Origin: Xenorhabdus bovienii SS-2004
Lineage (GTDB): Bacteria > Pseudomonadota > Gammaproteobacteria > Enterobacterales > Enterobacteriaceae
Reading direction: 5' to 3'
NCBI RefSeq assembly: GCF_000027225.1
Contig: NC_013892.1
Span: 248,001 to 312,000 of the forward strand
DNA: 64,000 bases
This document shows positions 57,079 to 64,000 of this stretch, in pieces. The notes beneath the pieces are model-generated. The model ran no database searches. It saw only the letters and a program-made list of their open reading frames with translations, and was not told where the DNA came from. Position numbers and translations under genes: made by a program. Numbering within the stretch: the stretch's first letter is position 1; each line of letters opens with the position of its first letter.

Positions 57079-58267
57079 GGACGCGCAAGGTGCCGTGACG
57101 CAAATGACCCAGTGCCAGCAGGCCGGGCGGGTTATCCGGCGCGGTGATGTCAGCTACCGCTATGATGACAGCGGGCGGCTGGTAGAAAAGACCGCACAGC
57201 GCGATGGTTTTCGGCCACAAGTGTGGCGCTACCGCTGGGATGCACTGAACCAGCTGACCCAGTGTGAAACTCCGGACGGCTCGCGCTGGCATTACCAGTA
57301 TGATGCGTTCGGGCGGCGCATTCGGAAACTCAAAGTCCATGACGGTAAACTGGCCGCTGCGAATCTCCAGCGCTGGCTGGACGGCAAGCCGGATATGACG
57401 CCGAAACCCCGTACCATGATGGGGCAGGATTACCTGTGGAGCGGCGACCAGTTGATTGAGGAAACGCCGTTGTATGCGGATGGCACGCCCGCCGAAGATC
57501 AGCGTATCCGCTGGCTGTACGAACCGGGTAAACTTACGCCGTCGGCGCGTTATGAATGGGGTAAATTGCATTACATCGTCAGCGATCATCAGGGTACGCC
57601 CCGGGAAATGCTGAACGAGGAAGGCGGCTGGTGTGGGCACAGCGGCTGACGACGTGGGGCAGGGCGGAGAAATCTCAGGTGCTGGCCTCCAATGATGCGG
57701 ATTATCACGTTAGCTGCAACCTGCGTTTTGTGGGGCAGTATGAAGATGAGGAAAGTGGATTATACTATAACCGTTTTCGGTATTATGATCGGGAGACGGG
57801 GCAGTACCTGACACCGGACCCGATAGGGCTGGCGGGGGGAGTGAATCCCTACGGGTATGTGCATAATCCCACAGGATGGGTAGATCCGTTTGGGTTGGCG
57901 GGCAAAGATTGCGATAAGTTCACTAAATTATCTTCACCAAACCCAGTACCTAAGCGTTAGGGGAGAATATGAAGAGATAATCACAGGAAAAGGTACTCCA
58001 AGGGTACATAAAGATACTGGAATTCAAAAAAACCTAGAAGATAGAAAAGGAAAAACGAATAAATTCTGGATCGGAGCTAAAGAATGGCAAGTAGTTCATT
58101 CAGGAAAAGGGCTTGACCCACACCATCGCATACTAGAACAAACATTACCGAATGGTCAAAAAATATATGGATATGTATTAAATCATGATTACGAAAAAGT
58201 CTATAAATTTCCGAGTCCTTGGTACCCCGATGGTGGTAAATATCCAGGGCACAAGTCAATGAAATGA
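57079..58267 (+). pseudogene. Orphan Rhs tip with toxin domain CT3, two frameshifts
   Basis: This second displaced copy of the rhs 3' end has no start and no PAAR. A one-base deletion near 57625 (GGCGGGCTGG of the other copies is GGCGGCTGG here) breaks the frame. A second shift near 57950 separates FTKLSSPNPVP from VRGEYEEIITGKGTPRVHKD. Read through both, the tip would end with WIGAKEWQVVHSGKG, DPHHRILEQTLPNGQKIYGYV and FPSPWYPDGGKYPGHKSM, a family I do not recognise. The barstar-like partner suggests an RNase, as inference. Confidence 0.8.
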
Positions 58268-58301
58268 TAAACATTAAATTATTCAACAGAATGGCAATAC
58301 T

Positions 58302-59033
58302 ATGATCCACAGTAAATATTGCATATATATTAATGATGTAGAATGCGCTATAGCCGATGATATTGACTTTTTTCACCTGAGTAATCATGAAAGCGATGAT
58401 TTTGGATTGATTCTATTAAGATCAAAAGAAATAAAGATGCAGAGTAGTGTCAAAGTAAAAAAAGAAGACACTATTACTATATCCTATTATATCAATGGGA
58501 TATGTGCATTTGAATTTAATGGTCATATAATAGACAAAGAAAATACTCTAACAAACAGCCAAGGGTTTTCATTCGTAATAAAAACTTCTGATGAGCCACC
58601 TCTTACCATTATTGCTATTTTAAAAGAGTGGGTTAAAGGAAATGATTTTATCTACTGGAAAAACAACAAATGCATAGAAGCAAAAAATCTATGGTTAACC
58701 GCATGTTTATACTGGCAGCAAATTTTCCCACCAAAACCTAATAAAATACTTAATGCCTCACTAAGCTTAGAAGGCATCAATAATTATCTTGACTTCTTTT
58801 GCATGCTTGGAGAAGCATTTTGGGGTAAAAGAGGATATATAGGTAGAGATTTTCATGGGTTTGATGATTTATTGGGTGATCTTAGCTATGAAAAGTCAGA
58901 AATTAATATTTATATTGAAAATATGAATAAATTAAAACTTTTTTTAGAAAGAATTAGTCCTCCTGATTACAATTACCATGAAATTTTCATGGGAATTTTA
59001 GTAAATAGAAAGTGTAATATTAACAAAAAATAA
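58302..59033 (+). CDS. Probable immunity protein for CT3 with barstar-like C-terminal domain
   Basis: 243 residues. The N-terminal half is a beta-rich domain of unknown type. The C-terminal half (about 155-235) has LSLEGINNYLDFFCMLGEAF then GYIGRDFHGFDDLLGDL, resembling barstar (helix, lG..fwG..GY.G.n..alwD.L). Barstars block RNases of the barnase fold. It is intact although its toxin is frameshifted. Similarity is by eye. Confidence 0.65.
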   Translation: MIHSKYCIYINDVECAIADDIDFFHLSNHESDDFGLILLRSKEIKMQSSVKVKKEDTITISYYINGICAFEFNGHIIDKENTLTNSQGFSFVIKTSDEPPLTIIAILKEWVKGNDFIYWKNNKCIEAKNLWLTACLYWQQIFPPKPNKILNASLSLEGINNYLDFFCMLGEAFWGKRGYIGRDFHGFDDLLGDLSYEKSEINIYIENMNKLKLFLERISPPDYNYHEIFMGILVNRKCNINKK

Positions 59034-59050
59034 TTACATGATTAATCCAA

Positions 59051-59064
59051 AAGCCGGAATGATC
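59051..59064 (+). terminator. Half of module terminator T4, cut by IS1
   Basis: AAGCCGGAATGATC is the left arm of the module hairpin. IS1 DNA begins at 59065 and the right arm is absent. Confidence 0.7.
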
Positions 59065-59246
59065 GGTCATGTATTAAATGGTTAGTTGCTGTGATATGCT
59101 TCCGGCTTTTTAAGGATGAAGTATGGCCAAAGTTGATGTCTATTGCCGTTATTGCCACAAATCAGAACAGGTCAAAGGACATGGGAAAGGAAATGGCGGA
59201 CATCCTCGTTATCGCTGTTATAGCTGCTGTAAGGTCTTTCAGTTGG
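59065..59246 (+). mobile_element. IS1 fragment (left end and start of insA)
   Basis: It begins GGTCATGTATTAAATGG and runs into insA (ATG 59123). It is almost identical to the left part of the IS1 at 52177-52958 in reverse orientation, and stops at CAGTTGG where a second IS1 begins. The rest of this copy is gone. Confidence 0.9.
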
Positions 59247-59303
59247 GGTCATGTATTAAATAGTTAGTTGTTATGATAATCTTCCGGTATTTCGTGGTGG
59301 AAC

Positions 59304-59579
59304 ATGGCTAAAGTAGAAGTTGATTGTCGTTATTGTCACCAATCAGAAGATGTCAAAGGACAGGGAAAAGGTCATAGAGGTTATCCCCGCTACCGCTGCT
59401 ATGCCTGCAGTAAAGTCTTTCAGTTGGCATACACCTATCAAGCTTGCAAACCGGGAGTCAAAGAGCAGACTATTGATATGGCGATGAATAACAGCGGCAT
59501 CCGTGACACGGCCCGCGTATTGAAGGTGGCAACAGCTACTGTGATGAAAACGCTTAAAAACTCAACCCCCGGAACGTGA
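59304..59579 (+). CDS. insA: IS1 InsA (second copy)
   Basis: 91 residues with zinc-finger cysteines (CRYCHQSED, CYACSKVF) and helix-turn-helix (GIRDTARVLKVATATVMKTLK). It differs from the first InsA at several positions. Confidence 0.92.
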   Translation: MAKVEVDCRYCHQSEDVKGQGKGHRGYPRYRCYACSKVFQLAYTYQACKPGVKEQTIDMAMNNSGIRDTARVLKVATATVMKTLKNSTPGT

Positions 59580-59998
59580 CGACGCTTCCTCTTGACGGGG
59601 ATGACATTCATCTTATCTGTGAAGTGGATGAGCAGGAGTCGTTTGTGGGGAGTCAGAAAAATCAGCGCTGGCTCTGGTATGCCTGGGAGCCGCGTATGAA
59701 ACGGATAGTGGCACATACTTTTGGGGATCACAGCAGAAAAACATGGGAAAAACTACTGGCACTCTTGTCACCCTTTAATATCCGGTTTTACTGTACGGAT
59801 GATTATGCCGTTTATGATTGTCTTCCTGAAGAAGTCCATCTTACTGGAAAGATATTTACCCAACGTATAGAGAGAACCAACCTTACCCATCGTACCCGAA
59901 TAAAAAGGCTGAATAGAAAAACAATCGGTTATTCCAAATCTGAAGAAATGCACGATAAAGTGATAGGCACTTTCATTGAGCGTGAAAACTATATTTAG
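59576..59998 (+). CDS. insB: IS1 InsB (second copy)
   Basis: 140 codons visible from ATG 59576, overlapping the insA stop, in another frame. VDEQESFVGSQKNQRWLWYAWEPRMK and TQRIERTNLTHRTRIKRLNRKTIGYSKSEEMHDKVIGTF are conserved. The usual tryptophan in DEQW is serine-replaced here (DEQES). The true product is probably the InsAB' fusion. Confidence 0.88.
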   Translation: MTTLPLDGDDIHLICEVDEQESFVGSQKNQRWLWYAWEPRMKRIVAHTFGDHSRKTWEKLLALLSPFNIRFYCTDDYAVYDCLPEEVHLTGKIFTQRIERTNLTHRTRIKRLNRKTIGYSKSEEMHDKVIGTFIERENYI

Positions 59999-60027
59999 TG
60001 AGCATTCTAACTATTTAATACACGACC

Positions 60028-60558
60028 CAACAATCAGTTAGAGTATATCAGGCTTATTCTGCTACTATTGCTGACAGTGCGATTAAACATAACACGTTCG
60101 TTTCTCCCCCTTTTAGCATGACGCGTATGACATGGATTAAGCCTTCATTCTTATGGATGATGTATCGTGCTGGTTGGGGAACGAAAGATAGTGGTCAAGA
60201 ACGTATTTTGGCTATTGATATCACACATGAGGGATTTAGAGAAATTTTGCAGCAGGGGGTGATTAGTCATTATGACCCTGATTTGTTTTATTCTCAGGAA
60301 GAGTGGAAAAAAGAAGTTCAACAAAGTGATGTGGTTATTCAATGGGATCCTGAACGAGACATTCATTTAAATAAGTTAGAACAGAGAACTATACAGATTG
60401 GTCTGCGTAATCAAGCAGTGGAACGTTATGTAAATAAATGGATTATCAACATTGAGGATATTACGAATAGGGCACATCAGATTCATGAATTGGTCAAAAT
60501 GAATAAATTGGATATGGCTTACAATTTGTTGCCAGAAGAAACAATTTATTTGGAATGA
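60028..60558 (+). pseudogene. DUF4291-family protein, 5' end removed by IS1
   Basis: The frame is open from the IS1 end and lacks its start: QQSVRVYQAYSATIADSAIK, then SMTRMTWIKPSFLWMMYRAGWGTK, which is the DUF4291 signature, followed by QERILAIDITHEGF. An ATG at 60118 could in principle restart it, but that would lose the conserved N-terminal part. Function of DUF4291 is unknown to me; here it appears as cargo between Rhs modules. Confidence 0.8.
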
Positions 60559-60580
60559 TCGATTTTTATACATGAACAAG

Positions 60581-60620
60581 AAGTCGGAAATATCAGCATG
60601 ATCTTCCAGATTTATTCTTT
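60581..60620 (+). terminator. Module terminator T5, degenerate
   Basis: AAGTCGGAAATATC and GATCTTCCAGATTT followed by TTCTTTTTT resemble T1-T3 with several mismatches. The following TTTTTTAAGAGCGGCTCA also resembles the sequence after T1 (TTTTTTAAGAGCAGCTCA). Confidence 0.6.
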
Positions 60621-60630
60621 TTTAAGAGCG

Positions 60631-60885
60631 GCTCACACCCTGACCGTCGGCGGAGTCATGAATACGGCCGTCGCCTTAAGCCAGAGCGAACAGGTGGGCG
60701 TCCATAAGTCGGTTATCGTCGGTAACACCCTGTCCATCAAGGCCGGGGATGTGATTGAGCTGCAATGCGGTGCCAGTACCCTGCGCATGGACAGCAGCGG
60801 CAAAATTACCCTTATTGGCACCGAGTTTAAGTTCGAGGCGAGTGGCCCGGTACAAATCACCGGCAAAGACATCGACCTGAACTAA
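60631..60885 (+). pseudogene. C-terminal remnant of a second VgrG
   Basis: The frame encodes HTLTVGGVMNTAVALSQSEQ, KSVIVGNTLSIKAGDVIELQ and MDSSGKITLIGTEFKFEASG, typical of the beta-prism tail of VgrG. There is no gp27/gp5 core and no start; an ATG at 60598 lies within the degenerate terminator. A Shine-Dalgarno AAGGAGG at its end serves the DUF2169 gene. Confidence 0.8.
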
Positions 60886-60900
60886 GGAGGATACACCGGG

Positions 60901-61990
60901 ATGGAATTTCGTAACCTGACCCCCTTTGCAGTGATGAACTATTCAATGCTGGATGTGGCGGATACAGAGCACCGTGTGATGGTGATGAAAATCGGTTATC
61001 AGTTGCTGCCTGACCGTCGCGGCCATTGTCTGGCCGAACTGCTGCCCGCGCCGCCGCTGTGTTTACAGGATGAATACCGCGGGCAGATGAATGCCTCACA
61101 GGTGTTGCAGGAGAGTGACCTGGCCCCGTTTAAACCGCGTTGTGACGTGATTGTTAACGGCACCGCATATGCACCGGATAACCGACCCTGCACGGCGTTT
61201 CCGGTCCGGCTGCATGTGCAAAGCAAACAGGGGCAGACCCTGCTCGACAAAACCCTGACCGTGACCGGTGAACGGGAATTTATTCGTGATGCTGGCGGTC
61301 AGTGGCAACTGACCGACCCGAAACCGTTTTCAACACTGCCGCTGGATTATCGCTACGCCTTTGGGGGCGAATGCAAAATTCAGGCGGATGATAAAGCAGT
61401 TGCACAGCTTAAGGAAAGCGATCGGCTGACATCGGCACAGCGCCAGCAACACCCTGACGGAGAAAAAGCGCCGGTTGCTCACGCCGCCTGTGAAACCAAT
61501 CCGCTGGGAATGGGATTTATCACGCCGTGGTATGCCAACGCCAAACCACTTACCCGTTGCCCAGCCCCCCGCATTAGCGCGCCGGAGGTACCGTTCACGG
61601 CACCGCATTTTGCGAAACAGCTGGCGGGAACATTATCTGCCGATACACCCGCCTGCCAGCCGCAGGGGCTGGGCTTTCTCGGCCGGCCGTGGCTGCCCCG
61701 CCGCCAGCTTGCCGGCACTTACGATGCCGACTGGCGGGCACCTGCATGTCACCCTGCCGGGGCATCGTCCGTTTATTTTGCTGCGGCTGCACGACGGGAG
61801 GATGTTGCCCGTGCCGATGCGCCTCGATACGTTAATGCTCGACAGCGAGGCGCTGACGCTGCATCTGACCTGTCGGCTGAATGTGAAAACCGCGCTGCCC
61901 ATTCGGGTGGCGGAAGCGCGATTTGAAATCAACCCGGATGCGCCGTTGCTCAAAATGGCCCCACCAGAAGAGGAGAAAAAGGATGGCTGA
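60901..61990 (+). pseudogene. DUF2169-domain T6SS accessory protein, broken
   Basis: MEFRNLTPFAVMNYSMLDVADTEHRVMVMKIGYQLL and FLGRPWLPRRQLAGTYDADW are characteristic of DUF2169 proteins, which act as adaptors for PAAR-like (DUF4150) effectors. The frame breaks near 61,736: upstream sequence continues as LPGHRPFILLRLHDGRMLPVPMRLD in another frame, and the segment that normally follows TYDADW is missing. A small internal deletion plus frameshift is the simplest reading. AAGGAGG at 60883-60892 marks the start. Confidence 0.8.
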
Positions 61991-62130
61991 TAACTACATC
62001 GTCCGGACGGCCGGTGAATGGCTGATCGTCGGCCTGTTGCCGGATGTGTGTAAAACTCCGATGGGCGCATCAACCCCGCCGATCCCCTATCCGGTGGTCG
62101 CCAAACTGGCCGACAGTTCCGCACCGGAAA
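61983..62130 (+). pseudogene. N-terminal fragment of a DUF4150 PAAR-like protein
   Basis: ATG 61983 begins MADNYIVRTAGEWLIVGLLPDVCKTPMGASTPPIPYPVVAKLADS, the PAAR-like DUF4150 opening in which PDVCKTP and PYP are conserved. After about residue 49 the sequence no longer fits and the gene is truncated. Its start overlaps the DUF2169 end, so the pair was once an operon delivering an effector by the spike. Confidence 0.75.
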
Positions 62131-62459
62131 TGTTGTGGAAAGCCTTTGTTATACAGGGCTTGAAGCTGATATCTTTGCTCGGGAGTCAACTGTCGGTACT
62201 GTCTGGTTTGTTTATGCATATCAGGCTACTATGCGGCAGGAAAATGAGGGTAACAACGGGTGTAAAATGTCCACGTCACGTCAGTTAGCATGTATTTTGA
62301 ACGTTTGGTATTGGGTTGTGTGCAAAGAGCTTGCCATCTTCTCCAAACAAGTTCATAATGGCGCCCATCTTGGTACGTAAATATATAAAACTCCTTTAAA
62401 TCAAATGGTTGTAGGATGTTCGTATCTAGAAATTAAGGCTGACAGTAGTCATCAGCAAT
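62131..62459. other. Degenerate DNA between T6SS remnants and tRNA-Gly
   Basis: Two short frames overlap here but neither resembles a family I know, and no ribosome binding site supports them. This probably marks the deletion joint at the edge of the T6SS/Rhs region. Confidence 0.4.
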
Positions 62460-62535
<76 letters not shown>

Positions 62536-62577
62536 AATTCAGGATTGTAGATTTTTATGAAAGTCTGCAAGCCACAG

Positions 62578-62602
62578 AAAAAAGGACCGAAAGGTCCTTT
62601 TT
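62578..62602 (+). terminator. Rho-independent terminator after tRNA-Gly
   Basis: AAAAAGGACC and GGTCCTTTTT form a 10-bp stem with a GAAA tetraloop; the arm ends in Ts. Confidence 0.9.
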
Positions 62603-62714
62603 ACGTTCCAGTGATAATGACCAAAATCCATTCTCATCCAGCGCTTTTTAGTCGGTCGTTAATAACCCCCGGCCTGCGTTTACCCGAACCTTTCGGTTAT
62701 CTAGGGTAAAGTCA

Positions 62715-63359
62715 CTAGATATCCGGCTGATTGTTTGCTGGAAAGTTGAGACCATTCTCGATAATGAGAAATACTTCATCAAGAACATCTGAGTAACGCA
62801 TAGAAGAGTGTTTTTTCCGCTTCCAAACGTCATATGTAGCCCAATGCGCATAATCTAAAACGCCGGCTAAGATGCCTGGTCTAATATCTATTTTAGGGTC
62901 GGTTCCCATACGTTGAGCGATTAATGAAATGATAGGGGGTTTCCGATCCTCTCCGCGCTGAAGATTTTTTGCCCGAACTAAAGGATGGTTCCTTATCAAG
63001 TCTTGAAGGGTCATGAAACAGTTTGTATTAAAGCCATAAGAACCTCCTTCACATTTTCTCATAATTTCGACAGCGGTATGCCGTAATGCTGATAACGCGG
63101 GTTCATGAGGTGGACGGCGGATGAGCGCGGCAATAAAGTCTTTGTGTTCTGCCTCTTGGTAGTCAAGGACAACATCTTCCTTTGAGGAAAAATATCGAAA
63201 AAAAGTGCGGGTAGAAACGTCAACTTTTTCAGTGATATCTTCTACTCGAGTTTCATCAAATCCCTTAATAGCAAAAAGTTCGTAAGATGTCTTAATTAGG
63301 GCATCCCTCAGCATAAGCTTCTTCCGCTCACGGCGGCCAACTTTTTCTCTATCTGTCAC
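62715..63359 (-). CDS. TetR-family transcriptional repressor
   Basis: 214 residues from GTG 63359. The N-terminal helix-turn-helix (about 20-66) shows LIKTSYELFAIKGFDETRVEDITEKVDVSTRTFFRYFSSKEDVV, the TetR pattern. The C-terminal ligand-binding part is not assignable. I chose the GTG because AGGAGG lies 10 bases upstream (complement of 63370-63375); the frame is open further upstream to 63476, but that would extend into operator-like repeats and has no ribosome binding site. The divergent partner gene begins at 63668, so this probably represses it and itself. Confidence 0.9.
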   Translation of the reverse strand: MTDREKVGRRERKKLMLRDALIKTSYELFAIKGFDETRVEDITEKVDVSTRTFFRYFSSKEDVVLDYQEAEHKDFIAALIRRPPHEPALSALRHTAVEIMRKCEGGSYGFNTNCFMTLQDLIRNHPLVRAKNLQRGEDRKPPIISLIAQRMGTDPKIDIRPGILAGVLDYAHWATYDVWKRKKHSSMRYSDVLDEVFLIIENGLNFPANNQPDI

Positions 63360-63463
63360 GCGCCTGTTTCCTCCTGTCTGGAATAAGTGATCGGTGTTTG
63401 AGCCTCCATTATCGCATAAAAGGACACTTATGTAATAGTTAACTAATGATACTATCAGTAAAA

Positions 63464-63526
63464 TGTCATTTGACACAATATGTCACGCGGTGACATATTG
63501 TCGTTAGATGACATATTATGTCATCT
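63464..63526. promoter_or_regulatory. Cluster of TGTCA/TGACA palindromes, probable TetR operator
   Basis: Three inverted repeats lie in a row: TGTCA-TT-TGACA (63464-63475); ACAATATGTCAC and GTGACATATTGT around GCG (63475-63501, perfect 12-bp arms); and AGATGACATA / TATGTCATCT around one T (63506-63526). All share the half-site TGACATA or its complement. They lie between the TetR gene and the divergent gene. The density and perfection support operator function; which site binds which promoter is not known. Confidence 0.8.
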
Positions 63527-63667
63527 GAAATAATTTTTTCGAATATTAAGAGCCGAGATGGAGCGGTTTGGCTTGGTTCAATCAAGGGGACAGCTTCAGC
63601 CCAGAAATACTCGGTTTGTGTCGTTATTCGTAGAGCTAATGTCATTAGTCTAAATGGAGTTCAAGCT

Positions 63668-64000
63668 ATGAGTATTGCTACCGATATTGGAGAACCGACT
63701 TCGTACGAAAGGGATTTATGGGTTGAGGAGCTACATGATCCGCACTGTCATCAGTTCACAGTGGCTCTTAGTGAATTGTTACCCAGGTCTATCGATCTTG
63801 TAAATCTGAAGGGGGTTGCTGAACAAGTTCTGGAGTCGGAGCAAGCTTCCCACAAGTCTTTTCACGAGCAAGAGGGACATCTGGTTCTGAAGAAAGCTCC
63901 TGTTGTGGTTTGTGCCGAGTTATATGAATTCAAGAATGAAGACGACTTTGCCTTATTCTTCAATGAATGGTCTCGTAAGATTTGGGATCTTTCTGTTTCA
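63668..64000 (+). CDS. Unrecognised protein, N-terminal part (runs off window)
   Basis: 111 codons open to the window end without a stop. The product starts MSIATDIGEPTSYERDLW and is acidic and soluble, with no signal peptide: HQFTVALSELLPRSIDLVNL, VVVCAELYEFKNEDDFALFF. I recognise no family. A short leader peptide frame (ATGGAGTTCAAGCTATGA, 63654-63671) overlaps its start, with GGAG about 9 bases upstream of the ATG, so this start is supported. It is probably regulated by the adjacent TetR protein. Confidence 0.7.
   Translation, partial: MSIATDIGEPTSYERDLWVEELHDPHCHQFTVALSELLPRSIDLVNLKGVAEQVLESEQASHKSFHEQEGHLVLKKAPVVVCAELYEFKNEDDFALFFNEWSRKIWDLSVS

Larger units (their letters stand above)
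59247..60027 (+). mobile_element. Second IS1 element, complete but divergent
   Basis: 781 bases between inverted ends (GGTCATGTATTAAATAG on the left, its complement ending CACGACC on the right). The flanks TCAGTTGG and CAACAATC do not match, so there is no target duplication; the right side is probably an IS1-adjacent deletion. It encodes its own insA and insB, clearly diverged from the first IS1. Confidence 0.9.

Noticed and set aside
62135..62380. 81-codon frame between the DUF4150 fragment and tRNA-Gly
   Set aside because: No ribosome binding site, no family resemblance and it begins where another gene was truncated; more likely chance.
63558..63653. 31-codon frame upstream of the unknown gene at 63668
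   Set aside because: No convincing Shine-Dalgarno sequence and no recognisable product; too weak to call.

Overview
The window looks like a chromosomal segment of a Morganellaceae enterobacterium, most likely Xenorhabdus (possibly Photorhabdus). The housekeeping genes are clearly enterobacterial: glyS tail, tRNA-Pro, dppABCDF, and a yhjK/yhjJ/yhjD-like block. A ShlA/XhlA-type two-partner haemolysin sits beside a complete type VI secretion system (T6SS) with Rhs toxins. The genus is inferred from gene content and remembered protein similarity, not from a search.

Layout. 1-710: end of glyS, its terminator, and tRNA-Pro(TGG) with a terminator. 1350-7055: dppABCDF dipeptide importer with a hairpin after dppA. 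7240-9551: a c-di-GMP enzyme of the HmsP/YhjK family reduced to its membrane part, then yhjJ. 9621-12348: LysR regulator divergent from a DHA2-type exporter plus a small NTF2-like protein. 12437-13524: 4-oxalocrotonate tautomerase-like protein and yhjD, minus strand. 13686-19904: TpsB/TpsA haemolysin pair, minus strand. 20621-21139: hcp, minus strand, facing away from the main T6SS operon.

22061-45421 is the T6SS: tssB-C-E-F-G-tagH-tssJ-K-L-H, a VasH-like regulator without its ATPase, a VasI/TagO-like gene, tssA, tssM, vasL, an evolved VgrG with a C-terminal phage-type lysozyme, and a small exported protein that is probably its immunity factor. With hcp, all thirteen core Tss components are present. 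GC content rises visibly from about tssA onward, so the operon is mosaic.

45690-60600 is an Eag chaperone plus a full-length PAAR-Rhs toxin followed by an array of displaced toxin/immunity modules. These are: CT1 plus immunity; a toxin stump plus SUKH immunity; an orphan Rhs tip with CT2 plus immunity; and an orphan Rhs tip with CT3 (frameshifted) plus a barstar-like immunity protein. Each immunity gene is followed by a copy of the same hairpin terminator, and in the two orphan Rhs modules the Rhs homology restarts immediately after it. An IS66 element interrupted by an IS1 copy (with an 8-bp target duplication), an IS1 fragment and a second IS1 have broken up the array.

60631-62535: decayed remains of a VgrG tip, a DUF2169 protein and a DUF4150 PAAR-like protein, ending at tRNA-Gly(GCC). 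62715-64000: TetR-family repressor, palindromic operator-like repeats, and the start of an unrecognised divergent gene running off the window.

Main points of interest: the terminator-bounded Rhs toxin/immunity array with patchwork conversion between its Rhs tips; the lysozyme-VgrG/immunity pair with an unusual glycine-rich N-terminal extension; and a VasH homologue lacking its AAA+ domain.
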